From an uncultured Clostridia bacterium (GTDB taxonomy: Bacteria > Bacillota > Clostridia > Oscillospirales > Oscillospiraceae), in contig CALLZZ010000455.1 of the NCBI GenBank assembly GCA_937858235.1, positions 1-6,331 of the forward strand: 6,331 nucleotides of DNA, read 5' to 3'. Positions 1 to 5,411 of the stretch are shown here, piece after piece. Both the position numbers and the translations under genes were made by a program. Under the pieces are notes generated by a model. It saw nothing but the letters and a program-made list of their open reading frames with translations, was not told the DNA's origin and made no database searches. Position 1 is the first letter of the stretch, and each line of letters starts with the position of its first letter.

Positions 1-70
1 TCACATAGTTTTCAAGCTGGGCTGGCGGGGCATCCCGCATATATTGCGAGGTGAAGATAATTTTAGGCAT
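1..70 (-). CDS. MobP3-type relaxase, N-terminal 23 codons only
   Basis: Only the first 23 residues are in the window; the gene runs off the left edge. They begin MPKIIFTSQYMRDAPPAQ and continue to LENYV, which I recognise as the conserved opening of the MobP3-family relaxases of gut Firmicutes conjugative elements. These enzymes nick one strand at the origin of transfer, stay bound to the 5' end and pilot it into the recipient. The catalytic Tyr and His motifs lie outside the window, so activity cannot be judged. The ATG at 70-68 is fixed by a strong GGAGG (complement at 76-80) five bases upstream. A terminator-like hairpin at 97-130 stands immediately upstream, leaving no room for a separate promoter between hairpin and start. 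The identification rests on a short stretch recalled from memory. Confidence 0.72.
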   Translation of the reverse strand, partial: MPKIIFTSQYMRDAPPAQLENYV

Positions 71-96
71 GGCGGCCTCCTTTCCTGTTTTGGGTT

Positions 97-130
97 AAAA
101 GAAAAGAGCGACTATTAAAGCCGCCCTTTT
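97..130 (-). terminator. Rho-independent terminator between the cargo gene and the relaxase
   Basis: On the minus strand, AAAAGGGCGGC (130-120) pairs with GTCGCTCTTTT (112-102) as an 11-bp stem with two G-U pairs and a 7-base loop. The stem is followed by a T-rich tract (CTTTTCTTTT overall). It begins 13 bases after the stop at 144 of the +1 reading frame that continues the nuclease gene, and it ends about 12 bases before the relaxase ribosome-binding site. It is well placed to end the cargo transcript. It would also block read-through into the relaxase unless it is bypassed. Confidence 0.65.
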
Positions 131-143
131 GCTTAATTGTATG

Positions 144-308
144 TTAGATATAGTCTGTAAATCCTATACTTCGTTGCTCATAATATGCTTTGAATAGAAC
201 CTCACAAGTCATGACAATATTCCATTTTTTAATTTTACTAAAAAATCTCTCTTGTTCATTTATTGTACCTCGCAATATTAATTTATGATATTCATTTGAT
301 CTCTCTTT
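144..308 (-). pseudogene. Out-of-frame C-terminal continuation of the nuclease gene (54 codons, +1 frame)
   Basis: The minus strand is open for 54 codons, from just after a TAG at 311-309 to a TAA at 146-144, in the +1 frame relative to the upstream nuclease gene and overlapping its last codons. It has no ATG start near its beginning and no ribosome-binding site of its own. The translation looks protein-like: it contains GTINEQERFFSKIKKWNIV and ends GFTDYI. Such a run is unlikely by chance in DNA this AT-rich. A terminator follows 13 bases after the TAA, as expected for a true gene end. Adding one GA unit to the GAGAGA run at about 299-307, or a +1 slip at the end of the first frame, joins it to the nuclease and gives about 537 residues. 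It could be a frameshift mutation, a programmed frameshift or a sequencing error. Chance openness is the remaining alternative. Confidence 0.55.
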
Positions 309-1755
309 CTAATCGAGTTATGCCTTGAGAGAAATAATCTAATTCGCCGTTAAAATGTGAAATCTCCCAAACTTTGAATTGATCATAGATGGCAGAAACA
401 CTCTTGCGCTCTAATGGTGTAAGACTACTTTGTTCAATGAGACACTTAATTATCGCATGACATTTCAGATTATCATAAAAATGCAGATAGAGTAATATTT
501 CAAACTCTCGGATTCTCATAATAAAGCAGCGCGCATCATTATTAAAAATTCGTGTCATTGACTTTTGTAGAATAGCAGTATTGGAAAAATCATCGTACAG
601 TAGAATTACTTTGATAATCGGTTTGCATTCTTTCTGTTTGTCTATAATTTGATTATAGCTACTCTGTAGCTGAATATAAGCCTTATCAATCGTATTGTAC
701 ATAAATTTATCAATTGATTCTCTATTGGGAACTTGCTGCTTACCATCCAATCCAATTAAAGAAGCCTTAGATTCTATAATTACGGATGCATCGCCAAAGT
801 CAAAGAAGAAGTCTGCCCCTTTTTCTTTCCCTTGAGGTATAACGTGCCACTGTTCTGGTTTGCAATAGGTATTGGCCAATTCTTTTATATAATCCTCATA
901 GAGATGCCCAAAAGCATTTGTGAATCCTTGTCCTCCTTGTATGCGATAAAAGTCACGAACAGTCCAATATAATCCATTGGCTATTAGCATAGCAACCAGA
1001 TAAAAATTTGAAGATAAATACGCTTTTTGCCGATCTGTTTTTATAAACGGCTTTGAGTATAAGAGTTGCTTTCCCAACGAAGTTACTCGCAACTCCTGAT
1101 AAGTGCAAGAATAATAATCCACGAACTTTGATACATTTTCTTTTGTTAAAATTGTTTCTTCTTTTTTTCGATATAGCGCCTCTGGTGCTGTTAATGGATC
1201 GGGATGTTGCATACACAGCCAGAATACAATGAGCATTATCGAAATATAATCATTGGCTGAGAAACCAAACACTTTCTGCACCACATCGTCTATACTTAAA
1301 TCTGCACGATGTTCAAAATTTGGAGCAGCAAGCAAAATGTGATAATTACGATTGAATGTATCGAATATCCAAGAACCATTCTGATATTGAAATTGCTCCG
1401 CCGTCATACCCATAATTAAACGGAAGATGCCATCCAAATCTGCATCTTTGATTTCTTCTGCTATGGAATGTTTGTTGTCATAATCACGATATAAGTCAAC
1501 CAATTCACCAAAGCTAAAAGGCTTATCTGATTGACGATAGTCATTGCTATTGCATATTGACAAATACTCTATATTTTGAATATCCCATGCAGATAACGCA
1601 ACAACCAACGTGCGTTGACGGCCATAAATCTTAACGGGCACTTGAATATCTCGGCAGCATTCTTGTTTTTTGAACATATCTATCGACAACTCTGAAAATT
1701 TATAGATAATCCATTCCGGACTGATTCTCTTTATCAGCGTGATAAAATCTCTCAT
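292..1755 (-). CDS. Large cargo protein with C-terminal PD-(D/E)XK nuclease-like domain, family not recognised
   Basis: The predicted protein has 487 residues. The start is the ATG at 1755, nine bases after AGGAGG (complement at 1765-1770); the longer open frame to 1839 runs through the promoter palindrome and is rejected. Residues 1-270 match no family I can name. They include a hydrophobic stretch at about 170-182 (ISIMLIVFWLCM) and a segment at about 120-142 ending FNRNYHILL. Residues 280-365 look like a restriction-endonuclease fold: a helix with Glu287 (GHLYEDYIKEL), Asp315 in KGADFFFDFG, the strand motif Glu328-Ser-Lys330 (VIIESKAS), then a helix rich in Lys and Gln (KAYIQLQ). That is the order of an active PD-(D/E)XK site. 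No methylase, helicase or toxin partner lies next to it, so it appears to act alone. The gene is far more AT-rich than its neighbours and splits the transfer genes, which suggests recent cargo. Function in defence or DNA processing is inferred. The reading frame probably continues, frameshifted, to 144. Confidence 0.75.
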   Translation of the reverse strand: MRDFITLIKRISPEWIIYKFSELSIDMFKKQECCRDIQVPVKIYGRQRTLVVALSAWDIQNIEYLSICNSNDYRQSDKPFSFGELVDLYRDYDNKHSIAEEIKDADLDGIFRLIMGMTAEQFQYQNGSWIFDTFNRNYHILLAAPNFEHRADLSIDDVVQKVFGFSANDYISIMLIVFWLCMQHPDPLTAPEALYRKKEETILTKENVSKFVDYYSCTYQELRVTSLGKQLLYSKPFIKTDRQKAYLSSNFYLVAMLIANGLYWTVRDFYRIQGGQGFTNAFGHLYEDYIKELANTYCKPEQWHVIPQGKEKGADFFFDFGDASVIIESKASLIGLDGKQQVPNRESIDKFMYNTIDKAYIQLQSSYNQIIDKQKECKPIIKVILLYDDFSNTAILQKSMTRIFNNDARCFIMRIREFEILLYLHFYDNLKCHAIIKCLIEQSSLTPLERKSVSAIYDQFKVWEISHFNGELDYFSQGITRLEREIK

Positions 1756-1756
1756 T

Positions 1757-1805
1757 AAAATTGACCTCCTAATGTTAATAATTATAACATTAGAAGGTCG
1801 ATTTT
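1757..1805. repeat. 21-bp near-perfect inverted repeat over the nuclease promoter and ribosome-binding site
   Basis: The arms are 1757-1777 and 1785-1805 around a 7-base centre, matching at 19 of 21 positions. The inner 15 bases (GACCTCCTAATGTTA against its complement) carry one mismatch. The left arm contains the complement of the AGGAGG ribosome-binding site of the nuclease gene, and the centre overlaps a TATAAT box. As DNA it could be an operator that keeps polymerase off the promoter. As RNA, if transcribed from further upstream, the hairpin would bury the ribosome-binding site. Both readings imply a gene kept off by default. Confidence 0.8.
1781..1789 (-). promoter_or_regulatory. Extended -10 promoter of the nuclease gene
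   Basis: On the minus strand the sequence TGTTATAAT combines a perfect TATAAT with a TG one base upstream, the extended -10 form that can work without a good -35 box. No convincing -35 hexamer lies 16-18 bases upstream. Transcription would start near 1774, giving a leader of about 19 bases that carries the AGGAGG. The box sits at the centre of the 1757-1805 palindrome. Confidence 0.6.
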
Positions 1806-1828
1806 TCATCCTTGATTTGTGAATGATT

Positions 1829-2116
1829 TTACAGCGCACCTAACTTTTTCAACAGCTCCACACAATCCTTTGCGCCCTGCACATAGAGATGCTGGAATTC
1901 GTGATCAGCAATCAAATTTGTTTTCTCAAAGTAATCGGCGAGAATTTTCTGCTGATCCTCCGGCAGTGATTTCACAATATCACGAGCCTGCAGACTGAGA
2001 GCCTTTACCTCAGTATAAAGCTGCAGCTCACTGTCATCCAGCGTTTCCTTACGCTTTTCGATTGCAGCTTCCGTCAGTTCCCGGATTGCCATTTCAAAGA
2101 TTTCACTTTTGTCCAT
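1829..2116 (-). CDS. Small helical protein of the conjugative element, function unknown
   Basis: The 95-residue protein has no cysteine-rich, membrane or signal segment apparent. It reads as almost entirely alpha-helical and charged, with two helical blocks (about 1-55 and 56-95) and a characteristic end, YVQGAKDCVELLKKLGAL. I associate this kind of C-terminus with small uncharacterised proteins in gut Firmicutes conjugative elements (the DUF6809/DUF6664 kind), but I cannot fix the family number. The start at 2116 has AAGGAGG about ten bases upstream (complement at 2127-2133). An ATG at 2123 is closer to that site but in another frame. The gene lies 86 bases downstream of the RHH gene and may be cotranscribed with it. 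Its place next to relaxosome genes suggests a transfer accessory role, which is inference. In a cargo-free version of the element it would probably precede the relaxase gene directly. Confidence 0.75.
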   Translation of the reverse strand: MDKSEIFEMAIRELTEAAIEKRKETLDDSELQLYTEVKALSLQARDIVKSLPEDQQKILADYFEKTNLIADHEFQHLYVQGAKDCVELLKKLGAL

Positions 2117-2202
2117 CGCACATTTCCCTCCTTTCGCAACATACCATAAACGAATGTATTTCTATAGTCCATACTCAAAAGAAACAAATTAATCTTACAT
2201 TT

Positions 2203-2616
2203 TTAGGTTCGCCGCTTTTGATAGTTATATGCATCCTCAAAATCAACTGCACCGTTGATCCGTTTGACTTCCTCCACACATTTTAAGTGTAGGCTTTGGA
2301 GTGCCTGCTCGTCAACCGCATGAGTATATGCCACCACATGAGAGAGCTTGGACAGCTCGGTGGCAATTTTGAAATCCATTCTGGCCAGACGATTTTCCGT
2401 ATCCCGGATGGTGCTGACGAGAACGGAGGATAAGCTTTGCAGCAGATAGTTCTCAATCTTCTGCGAGGTGAGATATCCGCAGTAAAACTTGAGCGCTTCG
2501 GTGACAAATTCATTGCGGGATTTCACATTGGCCTGTGCCAGCAGCTCATCACACCGATCCAGCACTTCCTTTTCGATATAAAAGCCGGTGCGGACTTTTT
2601 CCGGTTCCTTTGCCAT
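2203..2616 (-). CDS. Ribbon-helix-helix DNA-binding protein, probable relaxosome accessory factor
   Basis: The 137-residue protein opens with a ribbon-helix-helix fold: a short strand at about 8-15 (VRTGFYI), helix 1 at about 17-29 (VLDRCDELLAQAN) and helix 2 at about 33-46 (SRNEFVTEALKFY). Such dimers bind DNA through the paired strand. Residues 50-125 form a long helical extension that probably handles oligomerisation or partner contact. In mobilizable elements such proteins bind the origin of transfer and help the relaxase, and may also repress their own promoter. The start at 2616 is set by AAGGAGG (complement 2621-2627) four bases upstream; the longer frame to 2712 lacks support. The inverted-repeat-rich stretch at 2752-2811 lies just upstream and is the obvious candidate binding region. 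The role is inferred from fold and position. A plain transcriptional regulator is the alternative. Confidence 0.8.
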   Translation of the reverse strand: MAKEPEKVRTGFYIEKEVLDRCDELLAQANVKSRNEFVTEALKFYCGYLTSQKIENYLLQSLSSVLVSTIRDTENRLARMDFKIATELSKLSHVVAYTHAVDEQALQSLHLKCVEEVKRINGAVDFEDAYNYQKRRT

Positions 2617-2752
2617 ACTGCCTCCTTTTCTCTGTGAATTCTGCCCTGGTATACAGTGTAAGCCCCGCAAATGCCCAGATTTCCTTGCTCTTTTCTGAAA
2701 CCAGCATAACAAATGAGGGTTTCGGGCAGAAAGTTATGTCACTTCGCAATCC

Positions 2753-2773
2753 CCGAACGGCTTTGCCGGTCGG
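2753..2773. repeat. Hairpin 1 of the putative oriT
   Basis: CCGAACGGC (2753-2761), loop TTT and GCCGGTCGG (2765-2773) pair at eight of nine positions. On the plus strand the hairpin is followed by TGTTTTT (2774-2780), so it could also act as a terminator for rightward transcription. CCCGAA at 2752-2757 can alternatively pair with TTCGGG at 2779-2784 or with the TTCGGG at 2721-2726. Confidence 0.65.
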
Positions 2774-2781
2774 TGTTTTTC

Positions 2782-2811
2782 GGGTTTAGGCTGCCAAAGC
2801 AGCATAAACCC
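2782..2811. repeat. Hairpin 2 of the putative oriT (13-bp arms)
   Basis: GGGTTTAGGCTGC (2782-2794) and GCAGCATAAACCC (2799-2811) are inverted repeats with a single mismatch around the 4-base loop CAAA. It is the strongest hairpin of the non-coding stretch. It lacks a T-tract typical of a terminator on either strand, which favours a role as a protein-binding or relaxase-recognition hairpin. Its left arm shares GGG with the alternative TTCGGG pairing of hairpin 1, so the two may be mutually exclusive. Confidence 0.75.
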
Positions 2812-3009
2812 TTTAACCTGCACCACTTTCGACCCTACTGGAATGCCTTGATTTTGAGCATTTCATATCTCATCCGGGGCTTTCTCACATTCTCCCCACA
2901 CGGGCGCAACGTGGGCGGTACGATGCTAATGGGTATCAGGATGCCATCCTCCTGCCAAAAGGCTACACAGGGCAACACAGTCGCCCACATGCCCGGACAG
3001 CGTTCCTGT

Positions 3010-3264
3010 CTACGCCAGCCTATTATCAGAACCGCCTGCCGCAGCAGAGAGAACAGGTCTTTTGGGCTTGGGTTTGGCGGCGGCCTCACGGGAGAGCTTA
3101 TCGTCAATGTACTCACGAGTGGTCTGTGGAACGTGCTTTTCATAGAGCTTCTGGACGGTATCCTCCAGCTCCGTCTGCAAATCCGTATCCTTTTTGCTCA
3201 TGTGATAGGTCAGGGCATCCAGCTTTTCGCTGTCAAAGCTGACAGTCAGTGTTGCTTTTTTCAT
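3010..3264 (-). CDS. DUF6103-like small conjugative-element protein
   Basis: The 84-residue protein opens MKKATLTVSFDSEKLDALTY. A short beta strand followed by a helix resembles a degenerate ribbon-helix-helix start, then comes an acidic helix (about 26-44, TDLQTELEDTVQKLYEKHVP) and the conserved-looking TTREYIDDKLSREAA. A Lys/Pro-rich tail (64-70) ends the fold. I recognise this as the DUF6103 family found in gut Firmicutes conjugative elements; its function is not established. The start at 3264 has GGAGG (complement 3273-3277) eight bases upstream; the in-frame ATG at 3279 overlaps that site and is rejected. It lies 16 bases after the DUF6329-like gene in one operon and is the last gene before the putative oriT. 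A role in DNA binding or plasmid-type processing there is only inference. Confidence 0.78.
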   Translation of the reverse strand: MKKATLTVSFDSEKLDALTYHMSKKDTDLQTELEDTVQKLYEKHVPQTTREYIDDKLSREAAAKPKPKRPVLSAAAGGSDNRLA

Positions 3265-3280
3265 CGTAGCTTCCTCCATT

Positions 3281-3907
3281 TCACAATTTCATTTGGGGTG
3301 ACTGAGAGAGTTTATCATTCTCTTGTGTCACCCATTTTTCATAATCCGATACCGAACAGTACCCGGCAAGCATGGACGAGAATTCTTCCAAGCGGGAAGG
3401 CTTTACCTTATCCAGCTCCATCTGCAAGCCGTAGTAACCGTTGTAAACCTTGACCACCTCAGCATCCAAAACATCAGCCCATGCCTCTTTCCCGGCATCG
3501 GTCAGGGTTCGTTCATCCAGCTCCACGATGGTGGCAGGCTGTATCTCCACGTCCTTGTGGAGCAAATGGACATCCTCCCAATGGACATGGAGCAAATCTT
3601 TCAGGCTGCTGACCGGGGTGATCAGTCCGGAAATGTCGGGAACATAGGAGGCGTACCGGCAATAGCCATAGCCCTCCGATTCCACCAGCAGTCCGTCATT
3701 TCTGCCCTCGCCGGTAAGCAGCAGGCAGTGATACACACCACTACTGTCGCAGTGCATCTGATCTATATTTTTCTGAATAAAGTCATACTCCCGCTGAGGA
3801 TTTTCCAGCACAGCTTCAAAAACTTCAGCGGGAAGCCGAATGATTTTTGACACCTCAAGGCTCTGCAAATCGAAATCCGATGGTTTTCTTTCAAAAATTG
3901 CTTTCAT
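3281..3907 (-). CDS. DUF6329-like conjugative-element protein
   Basis: The 208-residue protein opens MKAIFERKPSDFDLQSLEVS. It appears soluble: no signal peptide or membrane segment is visible. The N-terminal half contains a beta-rich block with YHCLLLTGEGRNDGLLVESEG (about 59-79) followed by YGYCRYASYVPDISGL. The C-terminal half is helical and acidic, with ADVLDAEVVKVYNGYYGLQM at about 143-162. I associate this sequence with DUF6329, an uncharacterised family next to DUF6103 proteins in gut conjugative elements; the number is from memory. The start at 3907 follows GGAGG (complement 3917-3921) by nine bases, and that site sits just before the stop of the M23 gene, 15 bases away, so the two are translated from one message. 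No catalytic motif is apparent, and the function is unknown. Confidence 0.7.
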   Translation of the reverse strand: MKAIFERKPSDFDLQSLEVSKIIRLPAEVFEAVLENPQREYDFIQKNIDQMHCDSSGVYHCLLLTGEGRNDGLLVESEGYGYCRYASYVPDISGLITPVSSLKDLLHVHWEDVHLLHKDVEIQPATIVELDERTLTDAGKEAWADVLDAEVVKVYNGYYGLQMELDKVKPSRLEEFSSMLAGYCSVSDYEKWVTQENDKLSQSPQMKL

Positions 3908-3922
3908 ATTACGCTGCCTCCT

Positions 3923-5014
3923 TTACGGCAAAAACTGTCTTGGATTTACTTTCTTACCGCCGATGCGCACCTCCAGATGGAGGTGGTTTCCGGTGCTTCG
4001 CCCGGTGCTACCCACGGCGGCAATCACTTCGCCCTGCTGCACGGTCTGCCCGGAACGAACATAGACCTTGGAGCAGTGACCGTATAAAGTGACCATGCCA
4101 TCTCCATGATCAATAACCACATGGTAACCATAGCCGCTGCTGCCGGAGTCTTTTACATAGCTGACCACACCGGTGCGGGCGGCCTGTATCGGTGTTCCTT
4201 TTGGTGCGCCCATGTCGAGGCCGGAATGACCCTCGCCGCCACCGCCGCCGAACGGATTCGGCCTCCAACCGAATTCTGAGGTGACCATACTACGCCAGTT
4301 AGCTCCAAGGGGGCTGGCAAAATCACCGCCACCAGTGTAAATCTCACCGTCAAACACACCGCCAGACCATTCATCCTCGCCGATGCTTCCATCTCTCGGC
4401 AGACCGTGTCCATAAAGCACACGGCTGTAAATCTGAGCGGCATTTACTTTGTTTTCCTCTGTAATGGTTCTGCCGAGGGAGCTTTCAAGGTTTGCATATA
4501 TCTCATTCAGATCGGTAATGAGAACAGCTACCGTATAGGTTTCCTCCGTTTCATTGCCGTCCTCATCGGTGACGGTACGGGTGCGTTCCTCGTACCGGAC
4601 AAAGCAGTCCGCAAAGGTTCGGTAATCGGAAGTATTCATTCGCAGATTTTCAGCGCCGAAATACAGAGAATAAAAAATGGACTTCATGCGGGTGCTGTCG
4701 ATGCTGCCGCTTTCGATCATGGGCGTAACCTCAGACACGGCTCCGTCCAAATCAGAGAAACTGCTCCGCATATCCTCAATGTACTGCTGGTACTCAGCGG
4801 GAACCTGTGAGGAGATGCCGCCGCCGTAAAAGGTCAAATCCACAGCGCTGTTGTTGTGATCGGCTGTACCAGACATAAGGCAGCAGATCAGCACAATGAT
4901 TAGAATGACCGGGGATAAAATGGCGGTAATTAACCAGCCCACGGCCTTTCTGGTTTTTTCGTTGGATAAAACAGCAGCCGCAGCCTTTGCGACTGCTGCT
5001 ACAGGTACGGCCAA
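3923..5014 (-). CDS. Membrane-anchored M23 family peptidoglycan peptidase of the transfer apparatus
   Basis: The 363-residue protein has a short Ala/Lys-rich cytoplasmic start, one membrane segment at about 25-47 (VGWLITAILSPVILIIVLIC), an extracytoplasmic region of about 180 residues without a recognised domain, a Gly-rich linker (250-262), and a C-terminal M23 domain. The domain has the full metal site: His263 and Asp267 in GHSGLDMG and His346 in HLHLE, with His313 (YGHCS) and His344 as catalytic partners. Such enzymes cut peptide cross-links in the wall and let the conjugation channel through. The only usable start is a TTG at 5014, about seven bases after an AAGAAGG-like site. The frame reaches back to a TAA without any ATG. 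The plus-strand gene that follows begins 86 bases away, so the original start may have been lost to an insertion. It is followed closely by the DUF6329-like gene. Confidence 0.88.
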   Translation of the reverse strand: MAVPVAAVAKAAAAVLSNEKTRKAVGWLITAILSPVILIIVLICCLMSGTADHNNSAVDLTFYGGGISSQVPAEYQQYIEDMRSSFSDLDGAVSEVTPMIESGSIDSTRMKSIFYSLYFGAENLRMNTSDYRTFADCFVRYEERTRTVTDEDGNETEETYTVAVLITDLNEIYANLESSLGRTITEENKVNAAQIYSRVLYGHGLPRDGSIGEDEWSGGVFDGEIYTGGGDFASPLGANWRSMVTSEFGWRPNPFGGGGGEGHSGLDMGAPKGTPIQAARTGVVSYVKDSGSSGYGYHVVIDHGDGMVTLYGHCSKVYVRSGQTVQQGEVIAAVGSTGRSTGNHLHLEVRIGGKKVNPRQFLP

Positions 5015-5042
5015 TAAGACACCTTCTTTCGTTTGAAATGTG

Positions 5043-5072
5043 TTGTCCGCAAACCAACAATCGTGATATACT
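5043..5072 (+). promoter_or_regulatory. Promoter of the plus-strand cargo gene
   Basis: TTGTCC (5043-5048) stands 18 bases before TATACT (5067-5072), which is preceded by TGA, giving an extended -10. Transcription would start near 5079, with a leader of about 22 bases carrying TTGGAG. The promoter faces away from the M23 gene, and its -35 box lies only about 30 bases from that gene's TTG start. Confidence 0.6.
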
Positions 5073-5100
5073 TAAGCAAAAATAGATTGGAGATATTGAT

Positions 5101-5409
5101 ATGCACGAGATAAAATCTTCTTCAAGAAATGTTGAAGGAAAAGAAGTTCAAACATGGATTGCAGAGTTCCTTAATGCAAATGTTCTGCAAGTAGAGGTTG
5201 GAACTACGGGCTATTGTGGTGGGGACTTCGGTCACGGCGGCAGGACATTTTTCAAAATCAAAGATGAAGGTGGAACAGCTCTTTTTGTTAATGGCGAGGA
5301 AGTCGAAGAAGTCGAAATCGCATTGGGTGGTGATGCAGAGCTATCTACATTTATTCAATCTTTAGAATTTGCGCTTAAAGTATTAAAGGAGCAATCAGAA
5401 GAAAAGTAA
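5101..5409 (+). CDS. Small Gly-motif protein of unknown function, only plus-strand gene in the window
   Basis: The 102-residue soluble protein is not confidently assigned to any family. Its centre carries a striking motif, GTTGYCGGDFGHGGRTFF (residues 34-51), with one Cys, one His and two Asp-Gly-type turns. An N-terminal helix (VQTWIAEFLNANVLQVEV) precedes it, then a beta-rich acidic middle (VNGEEVEEVEIALGGD), then a C-terminal helix (81-102, LSTFIQSLEFALKVLKEQ). GGAG lies eight bases before the ATG (5089-5092), and an extended -10 promoter is just upstream. The gene is more AT-rich than its neighbours and runs against the operon; its stop is two bases from the stop of the GGCT gene, with no room for a terminator. 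Leftward transcription of the operon would run antisense through it. It looks like an inserted cargo cassette. It could be an anti-defence or immunity-type protein, but nothing in the sequence shows that. Confidence 0.8.
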   Translation: MHEIKSSSRNVEGKEVQTWIAEFLNANVLQVEVGTTGYCGGDFGHGGRTFFKIKDEGGTALFVNGEEVEEVEIALGGDAELSTFIQSLEFALKVLKEQSEEK

Positions 5410-5411
5410 TT

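Larger units (their letters stand above)
2752..2821. other. Putative origin of transfer (oriT) core in the 2617-3009 non-coding stretch
   Basis: About 390 bases separate the RHH gene from the DUF6103-like gene without a convincing coding region. Near its left side two strong hairpins stand side by side (2753-2773 and 2782-2811). Eight to nine bases beyond the second, on the plus strand, comes TTTAACCTG|CACC, close to the MOBP-type nick consensus ATCCTG|C (here AACCTG|C, cut predicted between 2820 and 2821). An inverted repeat followed at about eight bases by the nick site is the layout of RP4-type origins. The neighbouring RHH protein and the relaxase gene fit. The rest of the stretch holds only short inverted repeats, such as GTGGGC (2911-2916) with GCCCAC (2983-2988). 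The nick position is inference. Confidence 0.5.

Noticed and set aside
131..291. Separate small gene starting at the ATG at about 259 (MNKRDFLVKLKNG)
   Set aside because: The frame stops after 16 codons, whereas the neighbouring frame stays open throughout and joins naturally to the nuclease gene.
1757..1805. Reading the palindrome as a plus-strand terminator because it is followed by TTTTT
   Set aside because: No plus-strand gene ends there, the stem is AT-rich, and the location over a -10 box and ribosome-binding site of a minus-strand gene fits a regulatory role better.
1756..1839. 28-residue N-terminal extension of the nuclease protein
   Set aside because: It would be translated through the promoter palindrome and overlaps the end of the preceding gene, while the ATG at 1755 has AGGAGG at the right distance.
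2835..3143. Minus-strand frame of 102 codons overlapping the 3' end of the DUF6103-like gene
   Set aside because: It has no ribosome-binding site at its ATG, overlaps a better-supported gene in another frame, and is rich in Pro, Cys and Trp without domain character. Its open length is better explained by GC-rich non-coding sequence next to the putative oriT. A check of third-position bias among homologues would decide.
2713..3453. Plus-strand frame of 246 codons
   Set aside because: It runs antisense through the oriT-like stretch, the DUF6103-like gene and part of the DUF6329-like gene, with no ribosome-binding site and no recognisable domain.
3323..3850. Plus-strand frame of 175 codons
   Set aside because: It lies wholly antisense to the DUF6329-like gene, which has a good start, operon spacing and family resemblance; the translation of the plus frame has no domain features.
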